Below are positions 43,185 to 52,099 of a stretch of 64,000 nt of DNA, piece after piece. The notes below the pieces were generated by a model that was given only the letters and a program-made list of their open reading frames with translations, had not been told where the DNA came from and ran no database searches. The stretch is from assembly GCA_031399025.1 (NCBI GenBank), contig JANNOJ010000050.1:59079-123078 (forward strand), in the 5' to 3' direction. Origin of the DNA: CBDBZL01 sp031399025 (GTDB lineage Bacteria > Pseudomonadota > Alphaproteobacteria > Sphingomonadales > Sphingomonadaceae). The position numbers and the translations under genes are program-made. Position 1 is the stretch's first letter. Every line of letters starts with the position of its first letter.

Positions 43185-45230
43185 TCAGCGAGGGGGGCGC
43201 GCTTGCCTGCTCGCGGGCGCCAGCCGGCGGGCAGAAAACTGCACGTAATCCCCCACCCGCCGCACCGGGCCAAGCCCGAGCGGCGCAAGCGCCCCGGCGA
43301 ACTCGGCGAACCGTGGGTTGCGGCGCGAGACGATGACGTCGGTAACCTCGAACTCCTCGACATAGAGCGCCAACGCCTCATCGAGCGGCGCCGTCGCCGG
43401 GGCGCCATCGGTTAGCAGTTCGAGCGCCGCCTCGCGCAGAGCCACGTCGCGCGCCGGCCGCGAGCGGCGATAATGGAGGAGGTAAACGGGCCTGGTGACG
43501 ACCAGCGCCTTGGGGTCCGCCATGGTCGACAGCCAGGCGGCGATCTCCTCCGGGGCCAGCACCCTGGCGCCGGGCGCCAGGCCGTCATCGAGCGCGCGGG
43601 CGACGGGGTAGCTGGCATCGACGTCCAGCTCGAAAGCCCCGTATTCCACGCTGTCCTGCCACATGATCGAGGCCGGCCCTGCTGCGCCAAGCGCCAGCAC
43701 GAGCAGGCCCGCCGCCAGGTCCTTGCCCGGCAGCGCCACCCGGTCGCGAACCTGCGCCCACAATGCAGCAAATGCGAGGCCGGCGAACAGCGGCGCGGGT
43801 AGGGCAAAGAACAGCCTCCAGTTGAGGTTGCCCGTCACCGTGTCGGCCAGGATCGGATTGAGCAGCGGGTTCAGGACCAGCAGCGCGAAGGCCAGGGTGC
43901 AGCCCAGGTAGAAGCGCCTGGTCCAGCCGCGCAGCAGCGCCCAGCCGGCCAGCACGAAGGGCACCACCGCGAGCGACTGGACCGCGCCGAAGACATCGCG
44001 CAGATTGTCCACTACGCCCGGCGTGATCACCACCTCGGAGGCGAAAGCGCCCGTCGTCAGCAGCACCGCGAGCGCGGCCAGAACCGGCCAGAACCCCGCC
44101 AGGCCGAGCAGCACCAGCCGGCCCGGCCTGGTCGGGTCGGTGGCGAACAGGCCCAGGCCGCACAACAGCAGCGCGATGGGGCACAGGAACACGCCGTTGG
44201 CCGACAGTCCCGTCCCCGCCGCCTGGGTGAGGGCCAGCGCCGCGAAGTCGCGCCCGCGCCCGTGCTCCCAGAAGCGGATGGCGAACAGGTAGATCAGCGG
44301 GACGATGGCGACGAACAGCAGCGACTTGCCCTGCTGCAGCCGAACGAAGCTGAAATTGCCGAAACTGTGATGGACGCCGCCGAAGATGAACAGGAAGGCC
44401 AGGCTGGCCAGGAAGGCGACCAACCAGTGCGGGCCGCCCATCGTCCGTGCCGACAGGTAGAAGACGCTCACCAGCATCAGGGCCGCGAATACCGGCCAGA
44501 CCCAATGCGCCACCTCGATGACCTCGAGGCCGGTGACCTGCGCCAGCCCGGCGATCAGCGCGTAGATCACCTCGACGCGGTAGCTGGGGAGCATGATGCG
44601 CTGGGCGGGATCGCCCAGGATGGTGTCCCAGGTGAGGATCGGCCGCGGGTCGGCCATCATGCCGGTGGCGATGTTGAGGAAGTTGGCGTCGTCGAGGTCG
44701 GCGCGGTGGCTGAACAGCGGCAGCAGCGCGGCGGCGAGCAGGACGGCCAGGGTCGTGAGCGGATATTGGTTGGCCACCGCGCGCGCCGGGCCGGCCCGCA
44801 GCGCGCGAGCGGTCGCAGCGGCCCCGGGCGAGACCAGCCCCCAGCCGAGCACCGCCACCAGGACGAGGAAGAACAGGGCGTCCAGATTGACCCCGAGCAA
44901 CCCGGCGCCCCCGATGGCGACCACGAATGCCACCAGGATCAGTCCCGCCGCGATGCCGAACCGGACCAGCCGGCCCAGCTCAAGGGGTTCTTCGGCCAGC
45001 CTCGTCGCTGGTGGATCGGCATTCACCAGCGTCGGCAGAAACCAGGCGCCGGCAAGCCCGCCCACCAGGCACAGCGGCAGGAAGATGAGCGTCTGTGCAA
45101 AGGTGATGCCGGCCTGGACGCCGATCTGGATGCAGACCGCCCACAGCCCGAGGAAGACGAGTGCGAAGTGGACGAACGCGGAGATCGCCGCGTCGATCTG
45201 CACACCGGTTCGCACGCCGCTTGGCATCAT
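43185..45230 (-). CDS. Large polytopic membrane protein, GT-C-like
   Basis: 681 aa with roughly 14 hydrophobic segments up to about residue 530, then a soluble C-terminal domain of about 150 residues. An extracytoplasmic-looking stretch after the fifth segment, FSHRADLDDANFLNIATGM, contains an acidic DDAN group reminiscent of the catalytic loop of GT-C glycosyltransferases. It lies directly upstream of, and on the same strand as, gtrA-like and DPM-like genes read first, so it is likely the enzyme that uses their lipid-linked sugar. The family name is not certain. Confidence 0.65.
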   Translation of the reverse strand: MMPSGVRTGVQIDAAISAFVHFALVFLGLWAVCIQIGVQAGITFAQTLIFLPLCLVGGLAGAWFLPTLVNADPPATRLAEEPLELGRLVRFGIAAGLILVAFVVAIGGAGLLGVNLDALFFLVLVAVLGWGLVSPGAAATARALRAGPARAVANQYPLTTLAVLLAAALLPLFSHRADLDDANFLNIATGMMADPRPILTWDTILGDPAQRIMLPSYRVEVIYALIAGLAQVTGLEVIEVAHWVWPVFAALMLVSVFYLSARTMGGPHWLVAFLASLAFLFIFGGVHHSFGNFSFVRLQQGKSLLFVAIVPLIYLFAIRFWEHGRGRDFAALALTQAAGTGLSANGVFLCPIALLLCGLGLFATDPTRPGRLVLLGLAGFWPVLAALAVLLTTGAFASEVVITPGVVDNLRDVFGAVQSLAVVPFVLAGWALLRGWTRRFYLGCTLAFALLVLNPLLNPILADTVTGNLNWRLFFALPAPLFAGLAFAALWAQVRDRVALPGKDLAAGLLVLALGAAGPASIMWQDSVEYGAFELDVDASYPVARALDDGLAPGARVLAPEEIAAWLSTMADPKALVVTRPVYLLHYRRSRPARDVALREAALELLTDGAPATAPLDEALALYVEEFEVTDVIVSRRNPRFAEFAGALAPLGLGPVRRVGDYVQFSARRLAPASRQARPPR

Positions 45231-45264
45231 GTCCTACCCCCATCGCGGCCGAGCGCGCGCGCAA

Positions 45265-45663
45265 TCACTGCTCGGCGAAGACCAGCAGCTTGGCTCCTGC
45301 GAAATTGACGACCAGCCCCACGGCCGAGCCCGCGGCCAGCGCCAGGACCGCGTTCGCCGCGGTCGGCGCGATCACCGCGAGCACGGCGGAATAGACCGCG
45401 AAGTTGGTCAGGGCGCCGACAATCTGGACGAGAAAGTAGGTGCTCGCCTCGCGGCCCGGGCTGGCCTCGCGCGACTGGAAGGTCCAAACGCGGTTGAGCC
45501 ACCAGGTGACCAGCACCGCGGCGGGAAAGGAGACCAGCCGCGCGGCCCAGGGATTGGCCCCGGCGCGCACCATGAGCCACAGCACGCCCGCATCGACGAC
45601 GAAGCCGATCCCGCCCACCACCAGGTAGCGCAGCCCCTGGGTGGCTTGGGCCCCGAGCCTCAT
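45265..45663 (-). CDS. GtrA family membrane protein
   Basis: 132 aa with four predicted membrane helices: YLVVGGIGFVVDAGVLWLMV, VSFPAAVLVTWWLNRVWTF (with the conserved WxxNRxWTF motif), NFAVYSAVLAVIAP and LVVNFAGAKLLVF. GtrA proteins flip or present polyprenyl-linked sugars. It follows the DPM-like glycosyltransferase by 7 bp and precedes the large membrane protein by 34 bp, the usual three-component sugar-decoration set. Confidence 0.88.
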   Translation of the reverse strand: MRLGAQATQGLRYLVVGGIGFVVDAGVLWLMVRAGANPWAARLVSFPAAVLVTWWLNRVWTFQSREASPGREASTYFLVQIVGALTNFAVYSAVLAVIAPTAANAVLALAAGSAVGLVVNFAGAKLLVFAEQ

Positions 45664-45670
45664 CGCGCCG

Positions 45671-46606
45671 TCACCGGGCGGCGATATGCGGCGAGGCGAA
45701 CGAGAGATAGGCCAGCCGCTTGGTCTCCCGCCGGCCCAGCGTGACGCTGTCGAGGATGAGGCCCGCAAAGAAGCACAGCACGGCGATCACGGTGATCGCC
45801 GAGGCCAGGATCGCGGTGGGAAAGCGCGGCACCAGCCCGGTGCGGGCGAACTCGGCGACCACCGGATAGCCGATCCCCAGCGCCACCAGCAGCAGCGCCA
45901 GTGCCAGCAGGCCGAAGAACTGGAGCGGCCGCTCCTCCTTCACCAGCGAGAGGATCATCCGCAGGATCCGCCACCCGTCGCGCAAGGTGCTCAGCTTGCT
46001 TTCCGATCCCGGCAGCCGCTCGATGTAGGCGGTCTCGGCGTCGGCGATCGGCATCCGCAGTTCCAGCGCGTGCACCGTCAGTTCGGTCTCGATCTCGAAG
46101 CCGCGCGAGAGCGCCGGAAAGCTCTTGACGAAGCGGCGGGAAAACACCCGGTAGCCCGAGAGCATGTCGCCCGTCCGGCTGCCGAAGATCGTGCCCACCA
46201 TGCCGGTCAGCAGCTTGTTGCCGAACTGGTGCCCGGCGCGATAGGCCAGTTTGCGCTCGGTCACCCGCACGCCCGTCACCATGTCAAGGTTCTGCTCGAT
46301 CAGCATGGCGACCAGCCGCGGCGCGGCCTCCGCTTCATAGGTGTTGTCGCCGTCCACCAGGACATAAACGTCGGCCTCGATGTCGGAGAACATGCGCCGG
46401 ACCACGTTGCCCTTGCCCTGCTGCGGCTCGGTGCGCACGGTGGCCCCGGCCGCGCGCGCCACCGCCACCGTGTTGTCGCGCGAATTGTTGTCGTAGACGA
46501 AGATTTCGGCCTGCGGCAGCGCCGCGGGGAAATCCGCCACCACCGGGCCGATCGGTTTTTCCTCGTTGTAACAGGGAATCAGGACCGCAATTCTCGGCGA
46601 ACTCAT
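45671..46606 (-). CDS. Family 2 glycosyltransferase, polyprenyl-phosphate sugar synthase-like
   Basis: 311 aa. The GT-A domain has VLIPCYNEEKPIG, VYDNNSRDNT and VLVDGDNTYEAE (DxD). About 80 C-terminal residues hold two membrane helices (LLALALLLVALGIGYPV and AITVIAVLCFFAGLIL). This layout is that of dolichol/undecaprenyl-phosphate sugar synthases of the GtrB type. It is first in the run with gtrA and the GT-C-like protein. The start at 46606 gives the family N-terminus. Confidence 0.88.
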   Translation of the reverse strand: MSSPRIAVLIPCYNEEKPIGPVVADFPAALPQAEIFVYDNNSRDNTVAVARAAGATVRTEPQQGKGNVVRRMFSDIEADVYVLVDGDNTYEAEAAPRLVAMLIEQNLDMVTGVRVTERKLAYRAGHQFGNKLLTGMVGTIFGSRTGDMLSGYRVFSRRFVKSFPALSRGFEIETELTVHALELRMPIADAETAYIERLPGSESKLSTLRDGWRILRMILSLVKEERPLQFFGLLALALLLVALGIGYPVVAEFARTGLVPRFPTAILASAITVIAVLCFFAGLILDSVTLGRRETKRLAYLSFASPHIAAR

Positions 46607-46865
46607 GGTCGTCCCCAGCAATTCGGCAGCCGCGCCTGGATTACGTCGCGGGTTCATCCCCGATCGGCCGCCAGCGAACGGGCTCATCACCGCCTGCCGC
46701 GATCAATGGCCCATCCGCGTTGCGCCGCTGCCTAGCGAGCGTTCGGATCGGCTGCAACGGCGACCGCCGGGGTCTGGGACTGTGCCATTCCCGTAAAGAA
46801 ATTCGCCAACAGTGCACCGCGCCCGCTCGGCTGCCCTCGGCCAGCGACCGGCCGAAGCTTTGGCG
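46607..46865. other. Intergenic region upstream of the GtrB-like gene
   Basis: 259 bp between two leftward genes, with no supported ORF. It presumably carries the promoter for the GtrB-like/GtrA-like run. An AT-richer patch is near 46795-46810. No repeat stands out. Confidence 0.35.
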
Positions 46866-47648
46866 TCAGGCCGATAAGCCGATGGTCGCGCTGGCCAGAT
46901 AGCCCGTGGCGGGATCGCCGGTCATCGCCAGCATCAACATCGCCCGGTCCTCGCCGGCGAAGGCCCAGTCGCGCGACGGCGGCCAGCGCTCGAGATTGGC
47001 CGCGCTCTCGCCGTAAGTGGCGCGGTCGCCGTAGACTGCCGCGCACGGCGCTTGCGGCAGGCCGAGCTGCGAGACCAGCAGCGGCCGCGCGCCGCTCATC
47101 GCGTCCTCAGCGCTGGCGAACACTTCGCAGTGCAGGTGCGGCGCGCGTCCGGCATAGCAGCCCGGGACGATGCTGGTGAAGTGCACCAGCCCGTCGCCAC
47201 CCGCCGGCTGGAGGCCCCGCAGCCAGTTGGCGTCGCGCCGGGTGTAGAGCGAGTAATCGCTGCGGGCGTCGCATTGCCACAGGTAGAGCGCGTGGCCCGC
47301 CAGCGGCGCGCAGGCGCGCCGGGTGTCGACCAGCGTCAACTCCAGCCGCAGCGGCACGCCGGGCGCAGTGCCTTCGAACCCGGCGAAGCTGGAGCGGATA
47401 TCGCGGCGCAGCACGCCCGCCTCGGCGAGCACGTTGATGGACCGGTCGCGCCCGCCCACGCCGTCGGCCGGAAAGGGCCCGCGGATCTCCTCCGGCGTCA
47501 GCGGGCAGACCGCGCTCGCCGCCCGGGCGGCCGGCCCCTCGCACCCCGCCAGCACCGCGCCGCCCAGCCCCGCCGCCAGGCCGGCGAGCAGACGGCGCCG
47601 GTCCGGATCGTGCCCCAGATCGCGCGCGAATTGCGAGGTCCAGGCCAT
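46866..47648 (-). CDS. Intradiol ring-cleavage dioxygenase-like secreted lipoprotein
   Basis: 260 aa. After a basic RRRLLAGLAAGLGGAVLAGC signal (lipobox Cys36; the RRR could also be read as Tat-like) comes an intradiol dioxygenase-type beta domain. The ferric ligands can be placed: Tyr in DYSLYTRR (132 or 135), Tyr165 in GCYAGRAPHLHCE, and His171 and His173. Cytoplasmic protocatechuate and catechol dioxygenases are not exported, so this belongs to the export-type subgroup of unknown substrate. It starts 5 bp after the upstream tlpA-like stop and is probably co-transcribed with that gene. Confidence 0.8.
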   Translation of the reverse strand: MAWTSQFARDLGHDPDRRRLLAGLAAGLGGAVLAGCEGPAARAASAVCPLTPEEIRGPFPADGVGGRDRSINVLAEAGVLRRDIRSSFAGFEGTAPGVPLRLELTLVDTRRACAPLAGHALYLWQCDARSDYSLYTRRDANWLRGLQPAGGDGLVHFTSIVPGCYAGRAPHLHCEVFASAEDAMSGARPLLVSQLGLPQAPCAAVYGDRATYGESAANLERWPPSRDWAFAGEDRAMLMLAMTGDPATGYLASATIGLSA

Positions 47649-47653
47649 GCGCG

Positions 47654-48271
47654 TCAGCTCGAACCCGCTACCGCCGGCGTCAGCGCTTCGGCCACCTGCG
47701 CGCGCGCTTCATCGCTCGCCCAGTCGTACCCGCCGATCACCCGCCACACCTCGCGCCCTTGCGCATCGTACAGCACCGTCAGCGGCAGCACCGCGCCGCC
47801 GCCGTAGGCGAAGGCAAGGTCGTTGGTGGGGTCCATCCAGCGGGGCAGATTGGCGTAATCGTTGGCGGCGAAGAACGGCTCGACCGCCGCGGCGCCCTGC
47901 ATGTCCTCGCTCACGGTGAGCACCCGAAGGTCCGCGCCCATCTCGGCCGCCAGCGTGTCGAGCAGCGGCATCTCCACCACGCACGGCGCGCACCAGGTGG
48001 CCCACAGGTTGAGCAGCGTGGGCCGCCCGTCGCCGGCGCGCAAGGCCAGCTCCGCGCCCGCCGGGTCGGTCACCGTCACGTCCGGGATCAGCTCCCCGGC
48101 ATAGCTGCGGTCGAGCGTGCCGGTCAGCTGCTCGCCGCCCTCACCCCCGCCGGCAGACGCCTGCGCCGCGGCCTCCGGTTGCGAAGGGGAAGCGCTTTGC
48201 CTATCGCAGCCGGCCAGCAGCGCGAGCGCCAGAGTGGCAGCGCCGGCCGAACGGATCGTGAGCGTGACCAA
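47654..48271 (-). CDS. TlpA-type thiol:disulfide oxidoreductase lipoprotein
   Basis: 205 aa from a TTG at 48271, which has GGAGGAA at correct spacing. The N-terminal LALALLAGC is a lipoprotein signal. The thioredoxin-like domain contains the redox motif WATWCAPCVVEMP (about residues 100-112) and the cis-Pro in AVLPLTVLYD. TlpA/ResA proteins reduce disulfides in the periplasm, for example during cytochrome c or cuA maturation. An upstream ATG at 48292 is in frame but has no ribosome site. In either case its 5' end overlaps that of the divergent argH. Confidence 0.85.
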   Translation of the reverse strand: MVTLTIRSAGAATLALALLAGCDRQSASPSQPEAAAQASAGGGEGGEQLTGTLDRSYAGELIPDVTVTDPAGAELALRAGDGRPTLLNLWATWCAPCVVEMPLLDTLAAEMGADLRVLTVSEDMQGAAAVEPFFAANDYANLPRWMDPTNDLAFAYGGGAVLPLTVLYDAQGREVWRVIGGYDWASDEARAQVAEALTPAVAGSS

Positions 48272-49667
48272 GGAGACTTCCTCCAACACCATGTGGGGCG
48301 GCCGCTTCGCCGAAGGGCCGTCTGCGGTCATGCGCGAGATTAACGCCTCGATCCCGTTCGACAAGGGATTATGGCGCCACGACATCGCCGCCAGCCGCGC
48401 GCATGCGGCGATGCTGGCGGCGCAGGGCATCGTTTCGGCCGAGGACGCGCAGGCGATCGACGCCGGCCTCGGGCGCATCGCCGCCGAATACGAGGCGGAC
48501 GGCGTGCCCGAGGAATGGGCGCTGGAAGACATCCACATGACGGTGGAAGCGCGCCTCGCGCAGCTCATCGGCCCGGCCGCCGGCCGCCTGCACACCGCGC
48601 GCAGTCGCAACGACCAGGTGGCGACCGATTTCAAGCTCTGGGTCCGCGCCGCGCTCGACGAGGCGGATGCCGGCCTCGCCGCGCTCCAGCGCGCGCTGGT
48701 CGAGCGCGCCGACGAACACGCAGGCACCATCATGCCCGGCTACACCCACCTGCAGACCGCGCAGCCGGTGACGCTGGGCCATCACCTGATGGCCTATTAC
48801 GAGATGCTGCGCCGCGACCGCTCGCGCCTCGCCGACGCCCGCGCCCGGCTCAACGAGTGCCCGCTGGGCTGCGCGGCGCTCGCCGGCACCGGCTTTCCCA
48901 TCGACCGCGACGCCACCGCCGCCGCGCTCGGCTTCGAGCGGCCTACCGGCAACAGCCTGGACAGCGTATCCGACCGCGATTTCGCGCTCGATTACCTTGC
49001 AGCCGCGGCGCAATGCTCGCTCCATCTGTCACGAATGGCTGAAGAAATGGTGATCTGGGCGAGCCAGCCCTTCGGCTTCGTCCGCCTGCCCGACAGCCTC
49101 TCCACCGGCAGCTCGATCATGCCGCAGAAGAAGAACCCCGACGCCGCCGAGCTGGTGCGTGGCCATGCCGGGCGCATCGTCGGCGCGGCGGTCGCGCTGA
49201 TGGTAACCATGAAGGGCCTGCCGCTGGCCTATTCCAAGGACATGCAGGACGACAAGCCGCCGGTGTTCGAGGCGCACGGGTTGCTGGCGCTGTCGATCGC
49301 GGCGATGACCGGCATGGTCGCCGAGGTCGAGTTCCGCACCGACCGCATGCGCGCCGCGGCGGAGCTGGGCTACGCCACCGCCACCGATCTGGCCGACTGG
49401 CTGGTGCGGGTGGCCGACGTGCCGTTCCGCGAGGCGCATCACGTCACCGGCGCGGCGGTGCGGCTGGCCGAAGCGCGCGGCGTGGCGCTCGACCGGCTGC
49501 CGCTGGCCGACCTTATGGCACTCGACCGGCGGATCGATCACCGGGTCTACCAGGCGCTCTCGGTCGAGGCTTCGGTGGCCGCGCGCGCCAGCCACGGCGG
49601 CACCGCGCCGGCCGAGGTGAAAAAGCGGGTGGCCGAGGCCCGCGACCTGCTAGGCATTCCCCGATGA
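48264..49667 (+). CDS. argH: Argininosuccinate lyase
   Basis: 467 aa. MWGGRFAEGPS is the family opening, and GSSIMPQKKNPDAAELVRGHAGR (about residue 288) is the fumarase/aspartase-superfamily signature with the catalytic Ser. It releases arginine and fumarate. Alphaproteobacterial ArgH proteins usually have about 10 residues before MWGGRF, which favours the GTG at 48264; the ATG at 48291 is the alternative. Followed by a small lipoprotein gene overlapping by 4 bp, then lysA. Confidence 0.95.
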   Translation: MTKETSSNTMWGGRFAEGPSAVMREINASIPFDKGLWRHDIAASRAHAAMLAAQGIVSAEDAQAIDAGLGRIAAEYEADGVPEEWALEDIHMTVEARLAQLIGPAAGRLHTARSRNDQVATDFKLWVRAALDEADAGLAALQRALVERADEHAGTIMPGYTHLQTAQPVTLGHHLMAYYEMLRRDRSRLADARARLNECPLGCAALAGTGFPIDRDATAAALGFERPTGNSLDSVSDRDFALDYLAAAAQCSLHLSRMAEEMVIWASQPFGFVRLPDSLSTGSSIMPQKKNPDAAELVRGHAGRIVGAAVALMVTMKGLPLAYSKDMQDDKPPVFEAHGLLALSIAAMTGMVAEVEFRTDRMRAAAELGYATATDLADWLVRVADVPFREAHHVTGAAVRLAEARGVALDRLPLADLMALDRRIDHRVYQALSVEASVAARASHGGTAPAEVKKRVAEARDLLGIPR

Positions 49668-49912
49668 CGCTCCGCCCCCTTCTCCTCGCGCTCCTCATCC
49701 CGCTCGCGCTCGCCGGCTGCGCGCGCAAGCTGGCGCTCGAGCCGGCGCCGGGCGAGAGCCTGCCCGCCCCGCCGATCGGCCGCGAGACGCCGCTCACCTC
49801 CGACGAGCTGCTCGCGCTGCCGGCGCAGGCCGCGCCCGAGCGCAACATCGAGCTGCGCAGCCGGTCCGAAGTGCGCGAGGACGACCCTTTCGACCTGCCG
49901 CCCCAAGGCTAG
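49664..49912 (+). CDS. Small LptM-like lipoprotein
   Basis: 82 aa. The signal LLLALLIPLALAGC ends at the lipobox Cys19. The mature part is short, Pro/Glu-rich and acidic. Small lipoproteins of this type beside lysA are conserved in proteobacteria; the E. coli example (LptM, formerly YifL) helps LptD assembly. The ATG overlaps the argH stop (ATGA), and lysA starts 5 bp after its stop, so the three genes form a tight operon. Confidence 0.7.
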   Translation: MTLRPLLLALLIPLALAGCARKLALEPAPGESLPAPPIGRETPLTSDELLALPAQAAPERNIELRSRSEVREDDPFDLPPQG

Positions 49913-49917
49913 CCGCG

Positions 49918-51180
49918 ATGGACCATTTCCAGCTCCGGAGCGGCGAACTCCACGCCGAGGACGTGCCGTTGGCGCGCATCGCGGCTGAAGTCGGCACGCC
50001 GGTCTACGTCTATTCGCGCGCCACGCTCGAACGCCACGCGCGCGTGTTCCGCCAGGCGCTGAGCGGGATCGGCCCGGTGCAGCTGGCCTTCGCGGTCAAG
50101 GCCAATCCCAACCTGGCCGTGCTCAAGGTGATGCAGCGCGAGGGCTTCGGCGCCGACGTGGTCTCGGGCGGCGAGCTGTTCCGCGCGCTCTCTGCCGGCA
50201 TCGCCGCGCCCGAAATCCTGTTCTCCGGCGTCGGCAAGACCGCCCGCGAGCTGACCGCGGGGCTCGATGCGGGCATCGGCCGGTTCAACCTCGAATCGGA
50301 AGAAGAGGGCGTCGAGCTGGCGCGCCTCGCCGCGGCGAGCGGGCGGGTGGCGGCGTGCGGGCTCAGGGTCAATCCCGACATCGACGCCGGCACCCATGCG
50401 AAGATCTCCACCGGCAGTCGCGATACCAAGTTCGGCGTCCCGCTCGATCAGGCCGCGGGCATCTATGCCCGCTTGGCGGCGCTGCCCGGGCTCGAGCTGC
50501 GCGGCCTGGCGGTGCATATCGGCAGCCAGCTGGCCGACTTGGCCCCGCTCGAGCACGCCTTCACCGCGATGGGTACGCTCCTGGCCCAGGTCCGCGCGGG
50601 CGGGTACGTGGTGACCCATGTCGATCTGGGCGGCGGCCTGGGCGTACCGTACAAGGCGGGCGAGCTGTTCCCCTCGCCGGCCGAATACGGGGCGATGGTG
50701 GCGAGAGTTACGTCCAAATGGGACGTAACTCTGATGTTCGAGCCCGGCCGGGTGATCGCCGGCAATGCGGGCGTCCTGCTCACTCGGGTGATTCGCGTCA
50801 AGCGCAACGCCAATCGCGACCCGTTCGTGGTCGTCGATGCGGCGATGAACGATCTGGCCCGTCCGGCGCTGTACGGCGCCTGGCACGATTTCGCGGCCGT
50901 GCGCCCGCCGGCCACCCGGATGACCGCCGACATCGTCGGCCCGATCTGCGAGACCGGCGACAGCTTCGCCACCGGCCGCGACATCGAGGCGGTGGCCGCG
51001 GGCGACCTCGCCGTGTTCCGCACCGCCGGGGCCTATGGCGCCACCATGGCGTCGAGCTACAACAGCCGCGGCTTCGTCGCCGAGGTCATGGTCGATGGCG
51101 GCCGCTACGCCGTGGTCGCCGACCGCATTGCGCCCGAGACAATCCTGGCCGCCGAGCGCGTGCCCGACTTCCTGGCCTGA
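49918..51180 (+). CDS. lysA: Diaminopimelate decarboxylase
   Basis: 420 aa. PLP-binding Lys in FAVKANPN (about residue 61), glycine-rich phosphate loop VDLGGGLGV (about 236), and the catalytic Cys of the partner subunit in GPICETGDSFATGR (about 345). It makes lysine from meso-DAP. It is the third gene of the argH operon. Confidence 0.96.
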   Translation: MDHFQLRSGELHAEDVPLARIAAEVGTPVYVYSRATLERHARVFRQALSGIGPVQLAFAVKANPNLAVLKVMQREGFGADVVSGGELFRALSAGIAAPEILFSGVGKTARELTAGLDAGIGRFNLESEEEGVELARLAAASGRVAACGLRVNPDIDAGTHAKISTGSRDTKFGVPLDQAAGIYARLAALPGLELRGLAVHIGSQLADLAPLEHAFTAMGTLLAQVRAGGYVVTHVDLGGGLGVPYKAGELFPSPAEYGAMVARVTSKWDVTLMFEPGRVIAGNAGVLLTRVIRVKRNANRDPFVVVDAAMNDLARPALYGAWHDFAAVRPPATRMTADIVGPICETGDSFATGRDIEAVAAGDLAVFRTAGAYGATMASSYNSRGFVAEVMVDGGRYAVVADRIAPETILAAERVPDFLA

Positions 51181-51211
51181 TGGCCTGACGCGCGCGGAGC
51201 CGGACCCTGGG

Positions 51212-51991
51212 ATGCGATCCTTGCCGCTCTTTCACCGCATCGCCGGGCGGCCGGTGGTGGTGTTGGGTGGCGGAGCGCTCGCCGAGCCCAAGCGGCGGCT
51301 GGTCGAGCGCGCGGGCGGGGTGGCCATCGCCGACCTCGACGAAGGTTTCGCACATGGCGCGCGGCTCGCCTTCATCGCTCATGGCGATGAAGCGCGCTGC
51401 CTCGCAGACGCCGTCCGGGCGCGCGCCCTGGGCCTCCTGATCAACGTCGTCGACCGGCCCGAGCTGTGCGATTTCACCACCCCCAGCATGCTCGAGCGCG
51501 ACCCGGTGCTGCTCGCCATCGGCACCGACGGCGCCTCGGCCGGGCTCGCCAAGCAGCTGCGGCTGCGGCTCGAGGCGCTGCTGCCCGCCGACCTGGGGGC
51601 GCTCGCCGCCCGGCTGGCAGGGCTGCGAGGCGCGATCCGCGCCCGCTGGTCCGATCCCGGCGAGCGGCGCCGGGCGCTGGACGAAGCCCTGTCCAGCGGC
51701 GGGCCACTCGATCCGCTGATCGAGGGTGCGGCAGGCCGGGTCGACCCCTGGCTCGCCGGCGATCCGGCCCCGCTCGCCGCCGGCCCGCAGCGGATCGACC
51801 TCGCCTCGGGCGATCCCGACGACCTTACCTTGCGCCAGGCCCGCCTGCTCGGCAGCGCCGATGCGATCCTGTTCGATCCCGCGGTCCCCGCCGCGCTGCT
51901 CGACCGCGCCCGCGCCGATGCGCAGCGCCTGCCGCTGCCGCACCCGGGTCCGCCGCCGGCCGGCCTGGTGGTGATCCTGCGCCTGGCCTGA
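51212..51991 (+). CDS. Precorrin-2 dehydrogenase/sirohydrochlorin ferrochelatase with vestigial SUMT segment
   Basis: 259 aa. Residues 1-200 match the CysG N-terminal (Met8p-like) module: RPVVVLGGGALAEPKRRLV for NAD, INVVDRPELCDFTTPSML and IGTDGASAGLAKQLR. Normal stand-alone enzymes end near 200 and full CysG has a 250-aa methyltransferase after this. Here a 45-residue piece resembling only the start of SUMT remains (DPDDLTLRQARLLGSADAILFDPAV), then stops. It should still make sirohaem from precorrin-2 if SUMT is encoded elsewhere. Starts 32 bp after lysA. Confidence 0.82.
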   Translation: MRSLPLFHRIAGRPVVVLGGGALAEPKRRLVERAGGVAIADLDEGFAHGARLAFIAHGDEARCLADAVRARALGLLINVVDRPELCDFTTPSMLERDPVLLAIGTDGASAGLAKQLRLRLEALLPADLGALAARLAGLRGAIRARWSDPGERRRALDEALSSGGPLDPLIEGAAGRVDPWLAGDPAPLAAGPQRIDLASGDPDDLTLRQARLLGSADAILFDPAVPAALLDRARADAQRLPLPHPGPPPAGLVVILRLA

Positions 51992-52019
51992 GGCGGATCG
52001 GCGCCGATTACAGGAATTT

Positions 52020-52029
52020 AACTTAAGTT
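52020..52029. promoter_or_regulatory. AT-rich palindrome upstream of the 53-aa peptide gene
   Basis: AACTTAAGTT is perfectly symmetrical and lies in a short AT-rich patch, 70 bp before the peptide start. Further on GTCC/GGAC (52043-52046 and 52054-52057) flank an A-rich loop. The position suits a promoter/operator for the three-gene cassette. Confidence 0.4.
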
Positions 52030-52099
52030 TGCCGCAGCGACCGTCCAAAAACGGGACAGGCGTGGCGATCCCGGCTGCGCCTTCAATGGAGCACGCACC

